A DNA stretch of 64,000 bases from Dactylis glomerata (GCA_007115705.1 QXEO01001791.1:661001-725000); one strand, 5' to 3'. Shown: positions 1-9,416, numbered from the stretch's first letter. A program made the numbers and translations. The notes: a model not told the origin generated them from the sequence alone.

Positions 1-1512
1 AACAATCTGAATCCAGAGAAGTATCAAGGTACTGCTAGCTACGCTCTTACCAAAGAAGAGAAGGAGATCTTTTTTGAAGTCCTGAGTAGCATCAAGGTCC
101 CATCTGGCTTCTCGTCGAATATAAAGGGAATAATAAACATGTCAGAGAAAAAGTTTCAAAACCTAAAGTCTCACGACTGCTACGTGATTATGACACAATT
201 ACTTCCGGTTGCATTGAGGGGGCTTCTATCGGAAAATGTTCGAGTACCCATTGTGAAGCTATGTGCGTTCCTCAATGCAAATTCTCAGAAGGAGATCAAT
301 CCACTAACTCTAGAAAATTTACAAAAGGATGTGGTGCAATGTCTAGTCAGCTTCGAGTTGGTGTTCCCAGCATCCTTCTTCAATATTATGACGCATCTCC
401 TCGTTCACCTGGCCGAAGAGATTAGCATTCTCGGTCCTGTATTTCTACACAACATGTTCCCCTTTGAGAGATTCATGGGAGTCTTAAAGAAATACATTCA
501 TAACCGTGCTAGGCCAGAAGGAAGCATCTCCAAGGGCTATGGAACAGAGGAGGTCATTGAGTTTTGTGTTGACTTTATTCCTGACCTTAAGCCGATCGGT
601 GTTCCTGAATCGCGCTATGAGGGGAGACTGCGTGGAAAAGGCACGCTAGGAAAGAAAGCAACAATGTGTATGGATGGACATTCTTTCACTCAAGCACACT
701 ACACAGTTCTACATAATTCCAGCTTGGTGGCTCCGTACAAAGTGGAATACAAGAATATTTTACGCTCTGAATACCCAGAGCAACGTGAAGATTGGATTGA
801 TGGAGAACACATGAAGACTTTCGGTGGTTGGTTGCAAACACGTCTCATGAATGTCACTGATGAAGAATAGCTATACTTGTTGGCCAAGCAACCATCTTTG
901 ACTATATCGATGTTTCAAGGGTACGAGATAAATAGGAATACATTTTACACATTCGCCTAAGATAAAAAGAGCACCAACCAAAATAGTGGTGTCCGCTTTG
1001 ATGCAGCAGAGGACAATGGGAAGAAGGTCACATATTATGGGTACATAGAGGAGATATGGGAATTTGACTATGGACCTAATTTCAAGGTCCCTTTGTTCTG
1101 GTGCAAATGGTTCAACCTGAAAAACGGGGTACAGGTAGACCCGCAGTACGGAATGACTACAGTGGATCTCAAGAATCTAGGGTATGACACCAAACCATTC
1201 GTCCTAGCCAGTGAAGTGGCTCAGGTTTTTTATGTGAAGGACATGTCTACCAAACCGAAAAAAAGAAAAGAAAGGCAAGAGGACACATCATACGATGAGC
1301 CAAAGCGCCACATAGTTCTTTCAGGAAAAAGAAACATCGTGGAAGTAGAGGACAAGACAGACATGTCAGAAGATTATAATAAGTTTGATGATATTCCACC
1401 CTTCAAGGTGAAAACTGACCAAAGCATCATTTTAAATAATGAAGATTGTCCATGGTTGCATCGCAATCAGAAGAAAGGGAACCACACGAAGAAAACTCAG
1501 AAGACTAGATAG
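1..1512 (+). pseudogene. CACTA TNP2-type transposase, C-terminal part, broken
   Basis: The reading frame is open from base 1, so the 5' part is off the window. Residues in 1-870 match the DUF4218 region of plant CACTA transposases (motifs LLPVALRG, FFNIMTHLLVHL, HNMFPFERFMGVLKKY). Residues from about 900-1250 match the DUF4216 region (GVRFDA, MTTVDL, PFVLASEVAQVFYVKD). Two in-frame stops interrupt it: TAG at 868-870 and TAA at 958-960. The sister gene at 51756-55061 has CAG and CAA at these places, so both stops are C-to-T changes. The frame then continues to 1512. The tail ends in a lysine-rich stretch absent from the sister. Translated identity to the sister is high throughout. The family cuts and pastes CACTA DNA in the nucleus; this copy cannot make the full protein. 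Confidence 0.92.
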
Positions 1513-1587
1513 GGATCATAACTTGTGTATCTCAATATGGAAATCACTTTCTCATTTATTTTTGTGTAATGATGTTACTGTATGTAA

Positions 1588-2090
1588 GAAATTTTTCCGC
1601 GGCGGAGCTTCCAAAGATGCCGTAGGGCATGAGCACCAACGACATCTTCGAGAAGCTCCGCCACGGGAGATTTCCCAACACTGTTAGAGGAGATGGAGTC
1701 TTTCACGTGCTTGCAGGGAAATTTTTCCGAGGCGGAGCTTCCGAAGATGCCGTAGGGCGCGAGCACCAACGACATCTTCAAGAAGCTCCGCCACAGGAGA
1801 TTTCCCAACCCTTTACCCAACACTGTTAGAGAAGATAGAGTCTTTCACGGGCTTGTGGGGAAATTTTTCTGAGGTGGAGCTTCCAAAGATGCTGTAGGGC
1901 GTGAGCACCAATGACATCTTCGAGAAGCTCCACCACGGGAGATTTCCCAACCCTTTACCCAACACTGTTAGAGGAGATAGAGTCTTTCACGGGCTTGCAG
2001 GGAAATTTTTCCGAGGCGGAGCTTCTGAAGATCCCGTAGGGCGTGAGCACCAACGACATCTTCAAGAAGCTCCGCCACGGGAGATTTCCC
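1588..2090 (+). repeat. Four-unit tandem array of hairpins (130-142 bp period)
   Basis: Units start near 1588, 1718, 1860 and 2002, so the period is 130 then 142 and 142 bp. Each unit begins 'gaaatttttccgaggcgg' and ends 'gagatttccc'. The two halves are imperfect inverted copies: GGCGGAGCTTC on the left pairs with GAAGCTCCGCC on the right, and the pairing extends to about 35 bases on each arm. RNA across the array would fold into a row of stem-loops. It lies just downstream of the transposase stop codon. Short open frames through the array are by-products of the repeat. Confidence 0.85.
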
Positions 2091-2234
2091 AACCCTGTCC
2101 TCCATCCATGGGGATGAAACTCTCCCTACCTTCTAGGTTGGCTTGTTGAGCTGCTTGCCATGGCATATCGATGCTCCTTTTATAGGCACGGCGCTGCTTC
2201 TACTTTGTCTTGTTCCTCCGACAGGGGCGTCGTG

Positions 2235-2431
2235 CGTCTACCCACGCGTCCTTATCTCATCGAGCAGTGCATCCACCCACGCATCCTTATGCTGCCGACA
2301 GCTTTAGTCTCGGTTGCACCCACCAGCCAGGACTAAAGGTTACCCACACGTCCTTATCCCACCGACAGTTTTGTTAGATGACACAAAAACCACCTTTAGT
2401 CCCGGTTGTGCCCACCAGCCGGGACTAAAGG
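2235..2431 (+). repeat. Short direct repeats and two 'tttagtcccgg' palindromes
   Basis: A 'cccacgcgtccttat' motif recurs three times near 2238, 2276 and 2342. Two palindromes, at 2302-2339 and 2393-2431, have arms ctttagtcccgg / ccgggactaaag around a short loop. This is the classic CACTA subterminal type and the same core as in the complete right-hand element. In this left element the other two clusters have the tttggtaccgg core, so this cluster is the odd one out. Confidence 0.8.
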
Positions 2432-2521
2432 TTAGATGGTTTTCCGCGCCACTGTGTTCCTGCCTATTTTCTTCCCGCGCTTTCCACCGCTTCCCTCCTC
2501 CGTCTTCCTGCCATTTTTTCA

Positions 2522-2532
2522 CTATATATATG
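2522..2532 (+). promoter_or_regulatory. TATA box before the 175-residue ORF
   Basis: The run 'ctatatatatg' lies 66 bases upstream of the ATG at 2598 and about 90 bases after the second palindrome. A palindrome cluster followed by a TATA box is the arrangement seen twice in the right-hand CACTA element. Assigned by position and sequence only. Confidence 0.5.
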
Positions 2533-2597
2533 TAGGCTTGGCCTCTATTTACATATCACATCTAGACTCATATCTGCAAACCTTATCACTCTCTCCC

Positions 2598-3125
2598 ATG
2601 GCTTCCATCGTATCTCTAATCCTCCGGGAGGTAGAGGTGCTTTGCGTCTCAAACTACCCCTGCCTGCCAGGCTGCCGTGTCCCCATCGGCTGGATGCTGA
2701 GCATCAGAGGCGTACCGGTCCCTCCCATCCCTGTAGGTGTGGCGCGCCAGATGGCCATCATAAACCACTACTACTTCGAGCTCACGCCAGAGCAGGGGAG
2801 GAATCCCCAGTGGCATCCCGACTACAGCCCGACTTGGGATGGCTTCTTTATCAATCGGCGTGAGAGTACGCTTGTGAGGCATGAGGAGGACGGCCCGCCT
2901 CGTTCAAACTTCAACGAGGCCGGCCATTGGCTGTGGTGGCGCGGCCGGATTCTCCAGAGCATCATGGCCTACCATGGCCCCCGCCTGCGCTACCCTCAGT
3001 CTCAGCCCACGTGTGCTCACCCGCCGAGGTTCGACTATCGCGACCCCGATGCCAGCGACGACGACGTCGGTGACTACGATGACTATAGTGGTGACGTTTA
3101 TAGGGCTAGACACGACTATGACTGA
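2598..3125 (+). CDS. 175-residue acidic-tailed protein of unknown function in CACTA element
   Basis: The ATG at 2598 was chosen because it follows the TATA box and opens the part of the frame with protein-like composition; the frame is open further upstream only through palindrome DNA. The protein has a hydrophobic N-terminus (MASIVSLILREVE), a proline-rich middle (GVPVPPIPVGVARQ), the motifs PEWHPDYSPTWDG-like and FNEAGHWLWWRGR, and an acidic tail rich in Asp. There is no intron and no stop. I recall similar small ORFs next to 'tttagtcccgg' repeats in grass genomes but know no function. The right-hand CACTA element has no counterpart. It could be a real accessory gene or remain from an inserted non-autonomous element. 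Confidence 0.5.
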   Translation: MASIVSLILREVEVLCVSNYPCLPGCRVPIGWMLSIRGVPVPPIPVGVARQMAIINHYYFELTPEQGRNPQWHPDYSPTWDGFFINRRESTLVRHEEDGPPRSNFNEAGHWLWWRGRILQSIMAYHGPRLRYPQSQPTCAHPPRFDYRDPDASDDDVGDYDDYSGDVYRARHDYD

Positions 3126-3221
3126 ATCACTCCAACATTCAAAAACAAGTTCGGCCGATTGTGACTTAATCTGGCCATGTATCTTAATTTTCAGTTGAGA
3201 TATGTACTTTAATTCCAATTC

Positions 3222-3375
3222 TATCGTTTTCCCGCCCTTTTCTTCCCGCCCTTTTCCTCCCGCCTTTTTCTTCCCACCCTTTTCCTCCCGCCCTTTTCCT
3301 CCCACCCTTTTCCTCCCGCTCTTTTCTTTTCGCCCTTTTCCTCCTGCCCTCTTCTTCCCGCCCGTTTCCTCTCAC
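3222..3375 (+). repeat. Pyrimidine-rich tandem repeat
   Basis: About ten imperfect copies of a 14-15 base unit like 'cgcccttttcctcc' give a stretch almost without purines on the plus strand, ending near 'cgtttcctctcac'. It lies 3' of the 175-residue ORF. Long polypurine/polypyrimidine tracts can form triplex DNA, but no role is shown here. ORFs across it are compositional artefacts. Confidence 0.8.
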
Positions 3376-3419
3376 GGATGCAGCATGCCGCCGCGCCAAC
3401 CCTGGCTTGTAATATTAAG

Positions 3420-3570
3420 AATCGCGGTTCAAAGCGCGCTATAGCGTATTTTGAGTGTCCACGCTAAATTTTTGTAACTTTGTACACTATGGCGCTATTT
3501 GCAAAATAGCATGCTATATCGCGCTAAAACATTATAGCGTCAACGCTATTTTAAATATAGCACGCTATTT
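3420..3570 (+). repeat. Segment rich in inverted 'cgctatttagcg'-like motifs
   Basis: Variants of gcgctatagcg, tatagcg, cgctattt and aaatagc recur in both orientations within 150 bases. One copy, 'gcgctatagcg', is nearly self-complementary. The layout resembles a short inverted-repeat element (MITE-like), but I could not define ends or a target duplication. No gene is present from 3126 to 4400 apart from repeats. Confidence 0.5.
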
Positions 3571-3664
3571 TTTTGTTGTACTAGTATGGAGTAAGTAATT
3601 ATATGATAAAGATGTTAATTAAGTAAGCGAACATATGATACAAATCTTAATTATTAAATATAAC

Positions 3665-3828
3665 TAATCAAAAGAAAATCAAAAGAAACAGCAACAGAAA
3701 AATCAAAATAAAATCAAAAGAAACAGCAACAGAAAAATCAAAAGAAAATCAAAAGAAATAGCAACAGAAAAAACAAAAGAAAATCAAAAGAAATAGCAAC
3801 AGAAAAATCAAAAGAAAAATAAAAAATC
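3665..3828 (+). repeat. A-rich tandem repeat
   Basis: Repeated units of 'aatcaaaagaaa' and 'agcaacagaaaa' form an imperfect array of about 160 bases directly before the next palindrome cluster. Open frames on the minus strand here read only Phe, Leu and Ile runs and are not genes. Confidence 0.8.
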
Positions 3829-3988
3829 CTTTGGTACCAGTTGGTGGACAGAACCGGTACCAAAGGTTAAAGAGCAAAACAAAATCAACAAAAAAATTAA
3901 AAAAAAACCTTTGGTACCGGTTGGTGTTGTGAACCGGTACCAAAGGTGACCTTTCGTACCGGTTGCTGATTCCAACTGGTACCAAAGG
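3828..3988 (+). repeat. Three 'tttggtaccgg' palindromes upstream of the second gene
   Basis: Palindromes lie at 3828-3866, 3908-3946 and 3950-3988, each with arms cctttggtaccgg / ccggtaccaaagg around 11-13 loop bases. The same core occurs at the 3' end of this element (9208-9377). The right-hand element has three palindromes at the matching internal place (50609-50760). In En/Spm such subterminal repeats bind the regulatory transposon protein; here they sit beside the likely promoter of the second gene. Confidence 0.88.
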
Positions 3989-4232
3989 CCTTTTAGGCCG
4001 TTTTCTTCCCCAAAGCGGCAATCGACACTTAAGCGCGCGCGCAAACCCCCGGCCGCAGCGCGCCATCGCCCACAGCCAGACGACGTCGCTGTCGCCGCGC
4101 TGGAGCCACGCCGTCGCCGTCCACTCCGTCGCCATCGCCCGCCGCTCACTCCGTCACCGTCAACTCCGTCGCCTTCGCCCACGCCCTCCACTCCGTCGCT
4201 GTCGCCCGCTGCTCTCCTACGCCGGCAACGAG

Positions 4233-5233
4233 GTGAGCGCCGCCCCTTGTCCCCTCCTCTCCCCTTCTCCCCTCCTCCGGCAGCGCCCCCCGCTGCTGCG
4301 CCCGCCACCTTGCCCGCCTCGCTGCCATGCTTGCTCGCCGGTGCCCTCTCACCGCGCGCGCCCACCAACCGTTCGACGAAATGCGGTGCGCGTCGCTGGT
4401 GGAGAGCGCGGCAACCGTCGCCTCCACCGCCCTTCGTGGGCGCCGCGCCCTCGATCATCAGCCGCCGGCACGTGGGGCAGGAGCCATGGGAGACGAGCTA
4501 GGCGTCGACGCAGCGGATGTGGAAGCCGTGGCCATAGTGCGGCAGCACGCGCACCTTCTCGCCGTCCACGAACTCGCCGAGGCAGATGGCACACACGTCG
4601 TCGATGTCCTCCCCGCCCCCGGCGCCATACACCTCCACGGGGAGGCTCCTCAGCGCGCGCCTCTTGATGCCGCCGCTCCCGCGCCGCACGGACGCGCTCT
4701 GTCCGGTCGTCGCGGTGCCCGCTGGCCCATGCCCGTGCCCGCGCCGCGAGCATGGTCGTGCTAGCGTACCTCTAGGTGCTCGACTGAGACCGAGCTCGAC
4801 CAATCACCACCACGCAGCCGTCCATGCATGCACACCTCTAGGTACGCTAGCCCAGCGGCCACGTCGGTTGTGCAAGCCCGGACGGTGGTGATGGCGCCGG
4901 CAGAGCAGGCAGGTGATGGCGAGGTGATGGCGCCGGCAGAGCGTGTAGGTGACGGCGAGGCGCACGGCGAGGTGATGGCACCGGCAGAGCGGGCAGGTGA
5001 CGGCGAGGCGCGCGGCGAGCGGGCAAGTGACGGCGAGGTGACGTCTTCATGTCACCGTAAACGGCCGTGGGGAAGGCCTCCACGATCTCCCTGTCGAGGC
5101 CGCGTGGGCGGCATTGATCGGAGTGCACTGATCTTGTGTTTTGTTATTGCTTTCTTCACTTGAATTGTTATCCATCTAGCAATCTGTTATGATCATGACA
5201 TGATGAATCAAATAATTGCACTTAATTTTGTAG
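4233..5233 (+). other. Likely 5'-UTR intron of the second CACTA gene
   Basis: A GC-rich leader (about 4010-4232) ends 'ggcaacgag' followed by a good donor, gtgagc, at 4233. An acceptor 'attttgtag' ends at 5233, and the coding ATG follows at 5246. The right-hand element has the same layout (donor near 50299, acceptor near 49709), which supports it. This intron holds a captured host gene fragment on the opposite strand and a GC-rich short repeat at about 4885-5045 based on 'ggtgacggcgagg'. The splice sites are read from sequence only. Confidence 0.55.
4420..4803 (-). pseudogene. Captured RING-H2 (ATL-type) E3 ligase fragment, broken
   Basis: The minus strand encodes a fragment with the ATL-type order: an IKRRALRSLPVEVY-like lead-in, then CAICLGEF, GEKVRVLPHYGHGFH, RCVDA and finally CPTCRR. 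This is a RING-H2 finger (C-x2-C ... H-x2-H ... C-x2-C), which in intact proteins binds the E2 enzyme and transfers ubiquitin. Two faults are visible. The ligand Cys expected before GHGFH is Tyr, and the Trp expected after RCVDA is a TAG stop at 4498-4500. The frame continues correctly after the stop to CPTCRRL. No transmembrane segment typical of full ATL proteins is seen, so only part was captured. It lies antisense in the 5'-UTR intron of the transposon's second gene. Beyond about 4420 the frame is not recognisable as RING protein. Confidence 0.82.
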
Positions 5234-5245
5234 TGACATTGAGCT

Positions 5246-8200
5246 ATGGAGGACGACACCTTCATCCAAGATGAGGAGCAAGAAGAAATGGTGCAGAAAA
5301 TGATATATGAGAGTGCCCATGAACCGGAACCCAATGGAGAACCTGATGGAGATGACGATGATTTCGGCTCACAATTTTTGAACCATGTCAGTGAGGGACT
5401 TGAGTCTGATGAAAGAAGAGACAACAAAGTGTCCTTAACAAACTTCGACGAGGTGTATATTTATATATCAAGGCTATGTTCATCACTAGATGCATTGATT
5501 TATTTGTATTACACTTATTAACGAATCATTTTTTTAGCCTTCTGGATCATCGAGCAAATCTATTAAAAAGCAATGAGGCCCGACGCAACGTCTAAAGGGC
5601 GAGGGTAGGTTATCCCTCACGGCATTTAAGGATAGTGGTGAACCGGTGGATCCCAAAGAGCACTGCCGTAAATTTATAAACCAAGCTAGAGTTCTTGTTA
5701 GGGACCATGTACCGATCAACATTGCAGAGTGGCATAAGCTGAAGAACGCAGGGGGCTGAAGCTAGTTATGTTAATGATACTATAAAACTTTTTCTTTGGG
5801 ACAGTCTACTGACACACTTCAGCCTACCGGAAGACATGATGGAAGGCCAGAAGAAGAAAGTCAAGGAATGGACTCTTAAGAAGATGGCCACACAATTCCA
5901 GACCTAGAAGAAAAATTTATGGGCCAGATATGAAGATGAAGATCCAGTATTCACTGGAAGTCTAGTGAAGATAAAAGATCACTGGCCCGCATTTAAGAGC
6001 TATAAGAAATCGTCTACTGCTGTGTCCCGATCAGTCACAAATACAAAAAATGCTTCAAAGAAGGAACATTTCCATCATTTGGGGTCAGGTGGCTACAAGA
6101 CTGCCATTCCTAAGTGGAGAGCATTTGAAGCTAAACTAATGGAGGCAGGAATCACTCCACAGACATGGGACTGGCCCGACCGGTCCAAGTTCTGGTTGTT
6201 CGCGCATGGGGCAGGGTTGGACCCAAAGACAGGGCAGATCATTGCAAAGGGAAAATGGAAGGAAAAAATTAAAGCAATCACGACGCAGCTTATAGATGCA
6301 ATTGAAAAAGTTAGAAAGGGAGAGTACATTCCTGATAGAGAGAATGATGAGCTGACACTCGCTCTTGGGAATGTTGAACACGTTGGACGGATACGAGCCC
6401 TCCCAGGTGTCACCATGAAGGAAGCATGGCCAGAGTGCGCTGAAACTTATAGAAGCCGTTCGAGAAAGAAGAAGCAGGACTTAGACAGGTTAGCAGAATT
6501 GATAAATAGGGTGGAGGTGCTTGAGAAAAATCAGAGGGCACCTGATCAGCCGCTGTTTCTACAAGATCCTCAAGCCGATGCCGCCCCATCTCAGCGAAGA
6601 AGCAGTGTGGGTTCCTCGCATCTTGAATGTGGAGGAAGCTACCCCGTGGATTATGTCACGGAGAAGACAGATTGCGAGCTACATGTGCAAATGAGGAACG
6701 TGTCCATTAAGGTGGCGTTCGGCTATGTTTACCCAAATAAAGATGGAGCAACGCACCATCATATGCCCATTCCAGCTAGTTGTGCTCGTGTCGGGGTGGA
6801 TGACGTTGTTCCGGGTTATAAAACAATGGAGCTTGATTTTCCTGGAGGTGACAAAGAGAAGACAATGGCCAATGTCAAGCGAGGTTTCGCCCTATGGTCC
6901 AAGAAATACATCATCCTTTTGCCAAGGCCACCGACTCCTCCTCGTAGCAGTCCACATGAGCAGCAAATTCCACATGAGTAGCAATGGCCATCGACTCCTC
7001 CTGGTAGCAGTCCACATGAGTAGCAAAGTCCACACCTACCTGAGAGGGACCCTGGCGTGAGTCCACCATCTCGAGATCCTCCGCGTAAGACTGCACCCGT
7101 TAAGCGGAATGGTACGCCGCCTAGGAAGAGACCTAGAAAGGAGAAACCACTGCCGCCTATTGAGAAGTTACCTTGGAAAAAAACTATCGAGGAATGCATC
7201 GAAACCTCTAAGTCCGAGGTGGCAAAACATTTTGCTAAGAAAGTGCCAGAGATACCTTTTGAGAAGACTCTAGATCCGGTGAAAGTTTTTCGTACCGTTG
7301 AGAATCTATATGACCCTGCACCATCGCCGCCATCTGACTATAGGCGTTCTATTGAAAAGTTGTATGACACTATGGTGGAGGCGAAAAAACCTGATCAATC
7401 GGTGGTCTCGGTAAAAACTAGGAAACAAGTGTACCAGCTCGGAGAACAACCCGTTCAATCGGCCCCCCCCTCTCAAGGTGTTTGACGAGAAGGCTGTTGA
7501 AAGTTCTCAACAAAACACAACCGATTACCCCATCGCTGAAGTAGCATATAAATTTGTTCAAGGGAAAGATCTAGTCGAGAATATTAGGTCGCTACCAACA
7601 TGTATACGTAATTTGCATGCGTGGTACACTAATGCCACAAAGAGAGGGATCTAGGCTATCATGGTGCAAGTTAAGGATGAGCACTACTTCCAAGAATACT
7701 CTGTGAGCGTTGACTTCTGCAAACTTTTTCAGTTATACAATCTCCGGGCCCTCGACAAATCTATCATCAGTTGCTATTGTCTGTAAGTGATTTATTAATA
7801 TAATTTGAGAAGTCTTTAGCTCAGCTCATTCATTGTCTGCAAATTATCCTCAATTTAATCTTTTGTGCACTATATTATGCAGATCAAAGAAGCTCGAATG
7901 CAAAAGGGATGAAATCATGGACATTGGGTTCATTGACCCAGATACAATGCATGAAAGAACCATAGAAGATCCCATCTATAACAAGGATACATCGGAGACT
8001 TTGCTAAGGTTTTTGAAGCGACAACGTGACAAAAAGATAATACTTTGGCCTTACAACTTCAAGTGAGTGTTACTGTCTAATAACACATTCTATTTTGCTC
8101 ACCATATGTTAAAATTTTAACTGATGAGTTATATCTATGACACTGCATATTTAAATGTGTGCAGGTTCCACTTTATTCTTATCGTCATTATAATGTATGA

Positions 8201-8861
8201 AGGAGATGTTGAAGTCTTTGACTCACTAACCAAAGAGCCTATACTATACAAGACGGCTTTTGATATGCTCAAAAAGTAATTTTAATTCTTATCGGTTTTT
8301 TCGTTAATTTCCTGATATCAACAAATTGATAACTCTGTTATGCATTTTCTTTTGTCGGGCAGCGTATGGCAAACGTTCATCCAGGAAGATCCGACCGGTG
8401 GATGGAAACCGAAGCTAATATGGCGTGCGAACAAAGTAAGTAGTACTACCTAGGTCCACACACCTTTATCATACTTGATTATTGTTTGATTGAATTATAT
8501 TCTTGTACAGAAATGCGCAAAACAACCAGAGGGGACTAATCTATGTGGATACTACATTTGCGAGTACATCCAGAAGATTGTCAGCGAGAGAACGAATAAT
8601 CAAAGAAATAGAGAGGTACGAAAACAATATTCACAAATTTATTTTGTTACCATAACTTGTGCTGAGTTTCAGTCATAATTGTTTGATTGTGATTTGATAT
8701 ATATATATATATATATACATAGCTCATGTATTCATTTGAATCTCATTCTTTTACAGTTCGCAAGAAAGCAGGACAGGATCTCAATCGAGCACCGCTTCAA
8801 AGCAATTGTCGAGGAATTGGCGGGATTTTTCCTTCGGGACGTCATACCTAACTTCGCATAG
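5246..8861 (+). pseudogene. CACTA second gene: plant transposase (Ptta/En/Spm) plus Ulp1 protease, broken
   Basis: Seven exons can be drawn: 5246-5452, 5538-7782, 7883-8062, 8165-8275, 8363-8435, 8511-8615 and 8757-8861. Exon 1 is acidic. Exon 2 carries the Transposase_24 (Ptta/En/Spm) region (VRDHVPINIAEWHK, VKEWTLKKMA, HHLGSGGYKTAIPKW, YRSRSRKKKQD). Exons 3-7 encode a C48 Ulp1-like peptidase: His in FHFIL, Asp in VFDSL and Cys in GTNLCGYY, the expected triad that cleaves SUMO-type conjugates. Damage in exon 2: TGA at 5574, a frameshift near 5751-5757, TAG at 5905, 6979 and 7021, a frameshift in a run of C near 7467 and TAG near 7651. All introns keep GT-AG ends. The right-hand copy (45871-49699) has the same seven exons. 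The protein would act with the transposase in the nucleus. Confidence 0.9.
8697..8717 (+). repeat. (AT)n microsatellite in an intron
   Basis: An alternating AT run lies in the last intron of the second CACTA gene. The right-hand copy has a longer (AT)n run in its third intron at about 46564-46597, so the two arose separately. Confidence 0.85.
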
Positions 8862-8992
8862 TACCACTATGAATGAAGATCTACATGTAATATATAGTTT
8901 GACTCGGAGAGTACCACTATGCTACATGTAATAGATAGTATGCCTCGGAGAGTACCACTATGCATGAAGATCGATCTTCATGCATGTACTAC
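8861..8992 (+). repeat. Direct repeats after the protease stop codon
   Basis: Three copies of 'gtaccactatg' start at 8861, 8911 and 8951, linked by variants of acatgtaatatatagt and ctcggaga. A self-complementary stretch, 'catgaagatcgatcttcatg', follows near 8963. This is the 3' non-coding part of the element; 8993-9135 shows nothing else. Confidence 0.75.
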
Positions 8993-9135
8993 TTAATTTG
9001 CGATCTTATGCAATTACATGTGTTATATTATATGCACCAAGTTGATATGCATTACATTGATCTTCATGTACTACATAAACCCAAATGCATTTCTGGCGCA
9101 TCGACGCGATCCTCGTACGATGAAATGGTCCGATA

Positions 9136-9167
9136 CCCCTAAACCCCTCCTAAAACCCTAAACCCTG
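9136..9167 (+). repeat. Telomere-like CCCTAAA motifs near CACTA 3' end
   Basis: Four degenerate copies of the plant telomere unit (cccctaaa, cctaaaa, ccctaaa, ccctgaa) run in a row about 250-280 bases before the 3' terminus. The right-hand element has ttttaggg repeats at 45663-45694, at nearly the same distance from its own 3' terminus. Confidence 0.75.
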
Positions 9168-9207
9168 AATTCTTTGCCGTGGCAGGGATTTTATGCATGG
9201 TAGCCAC

Positions 9208-9416
9208 CCTTTGGTACCGGTTCGTGTTACAAACCGGTACCAAAGGTCCCTAGCCTTGCGCTCTCCTAGGAGCCAACGTGGAGGCCCCTTTAATACCAGT
9301 TTGTAAGGAACCGGTACCAAAGGGGGGGGCTTTTGTCCTGAATCTTTTGTATCGGTAAGATTTTCGGTACAAAAGGGCCTCTGGAACCGGTATTGATGTC
9401 CATTTTTTGACTAGTG
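9208..9416 (+). repeat. CACTA 3' subterminal palindromes and terminal repeat
   Basis: Palindromes at 9208-9246 and about 9287-9323 share the tttggtaccgg core, and a weaker one lies at 9345-9377. The terminus at 9403-9416 reads ttttttgactagtg, the reverse complement of a CACTAG terminal repeat. The terminal repeat is where the transposase cuts; the palindromes are the usual binding sites for the element's regulatory protein. Confidence 0.85.

Larger units (their letters stand above)
1..9416 (+). mobile_element. CACTA (En/Spm) transposon, 5' end outside window
   Basis: The element holds a transposase gene, then a second gene (plant transposase domain plus Ulp1 protease), and ends in a CACTA terminus. 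The last bases read 'ttttttgactagtg', so the inverted terminal repeat begins CACTAGTCAAAAAA on the other strand. The next three bases are AAA, the expected length for a CACTA target duplication, but the partner copy lies outside the window. Palindromes of the 'tttggtaccgg' type sit just inside the terminus. Gene order, exon structure and palindrome placement match the complete element at 45439-55595. It is inserted in the interior of a minus-strand LTR element that resumes at 9417. Whether 2100-3600 belonged to the original element or was added later is unclear, because its palindromes have the other core ('tttagtcccgg'). Confidence 0.88.

Noticed and set aside
1575..2149. Short ORFs repeating MSTNDIFEKL-like residues
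   Set aside because: They follow the hairpin repeat, whose 142-base period is not a multiple of three, so frames break from unit to unit.
3749..4135. Minus-strand 128-residue ORF and its 216-residue overlap
   Set aside because: Reads Phe/Leu runs from the A-rich repeat and palindromes; only the in-frame part above about 4420 belongs to the RING-H2 fragment.
3963..4764. Plus-strand ORFs of 234 and 145 residues, very rich in Arg and Pro
   Set aside because: They are opposite-strand shadows of GC-rich DNA covering the RING-H2 fragment and leader; no domain.
9136..9167. Interstitial telomere or chromosome-end scar
   Set aside because: Only a few degenerate units, and the same motif lies in the same place in a second CACTA element, so it belongs to the element.
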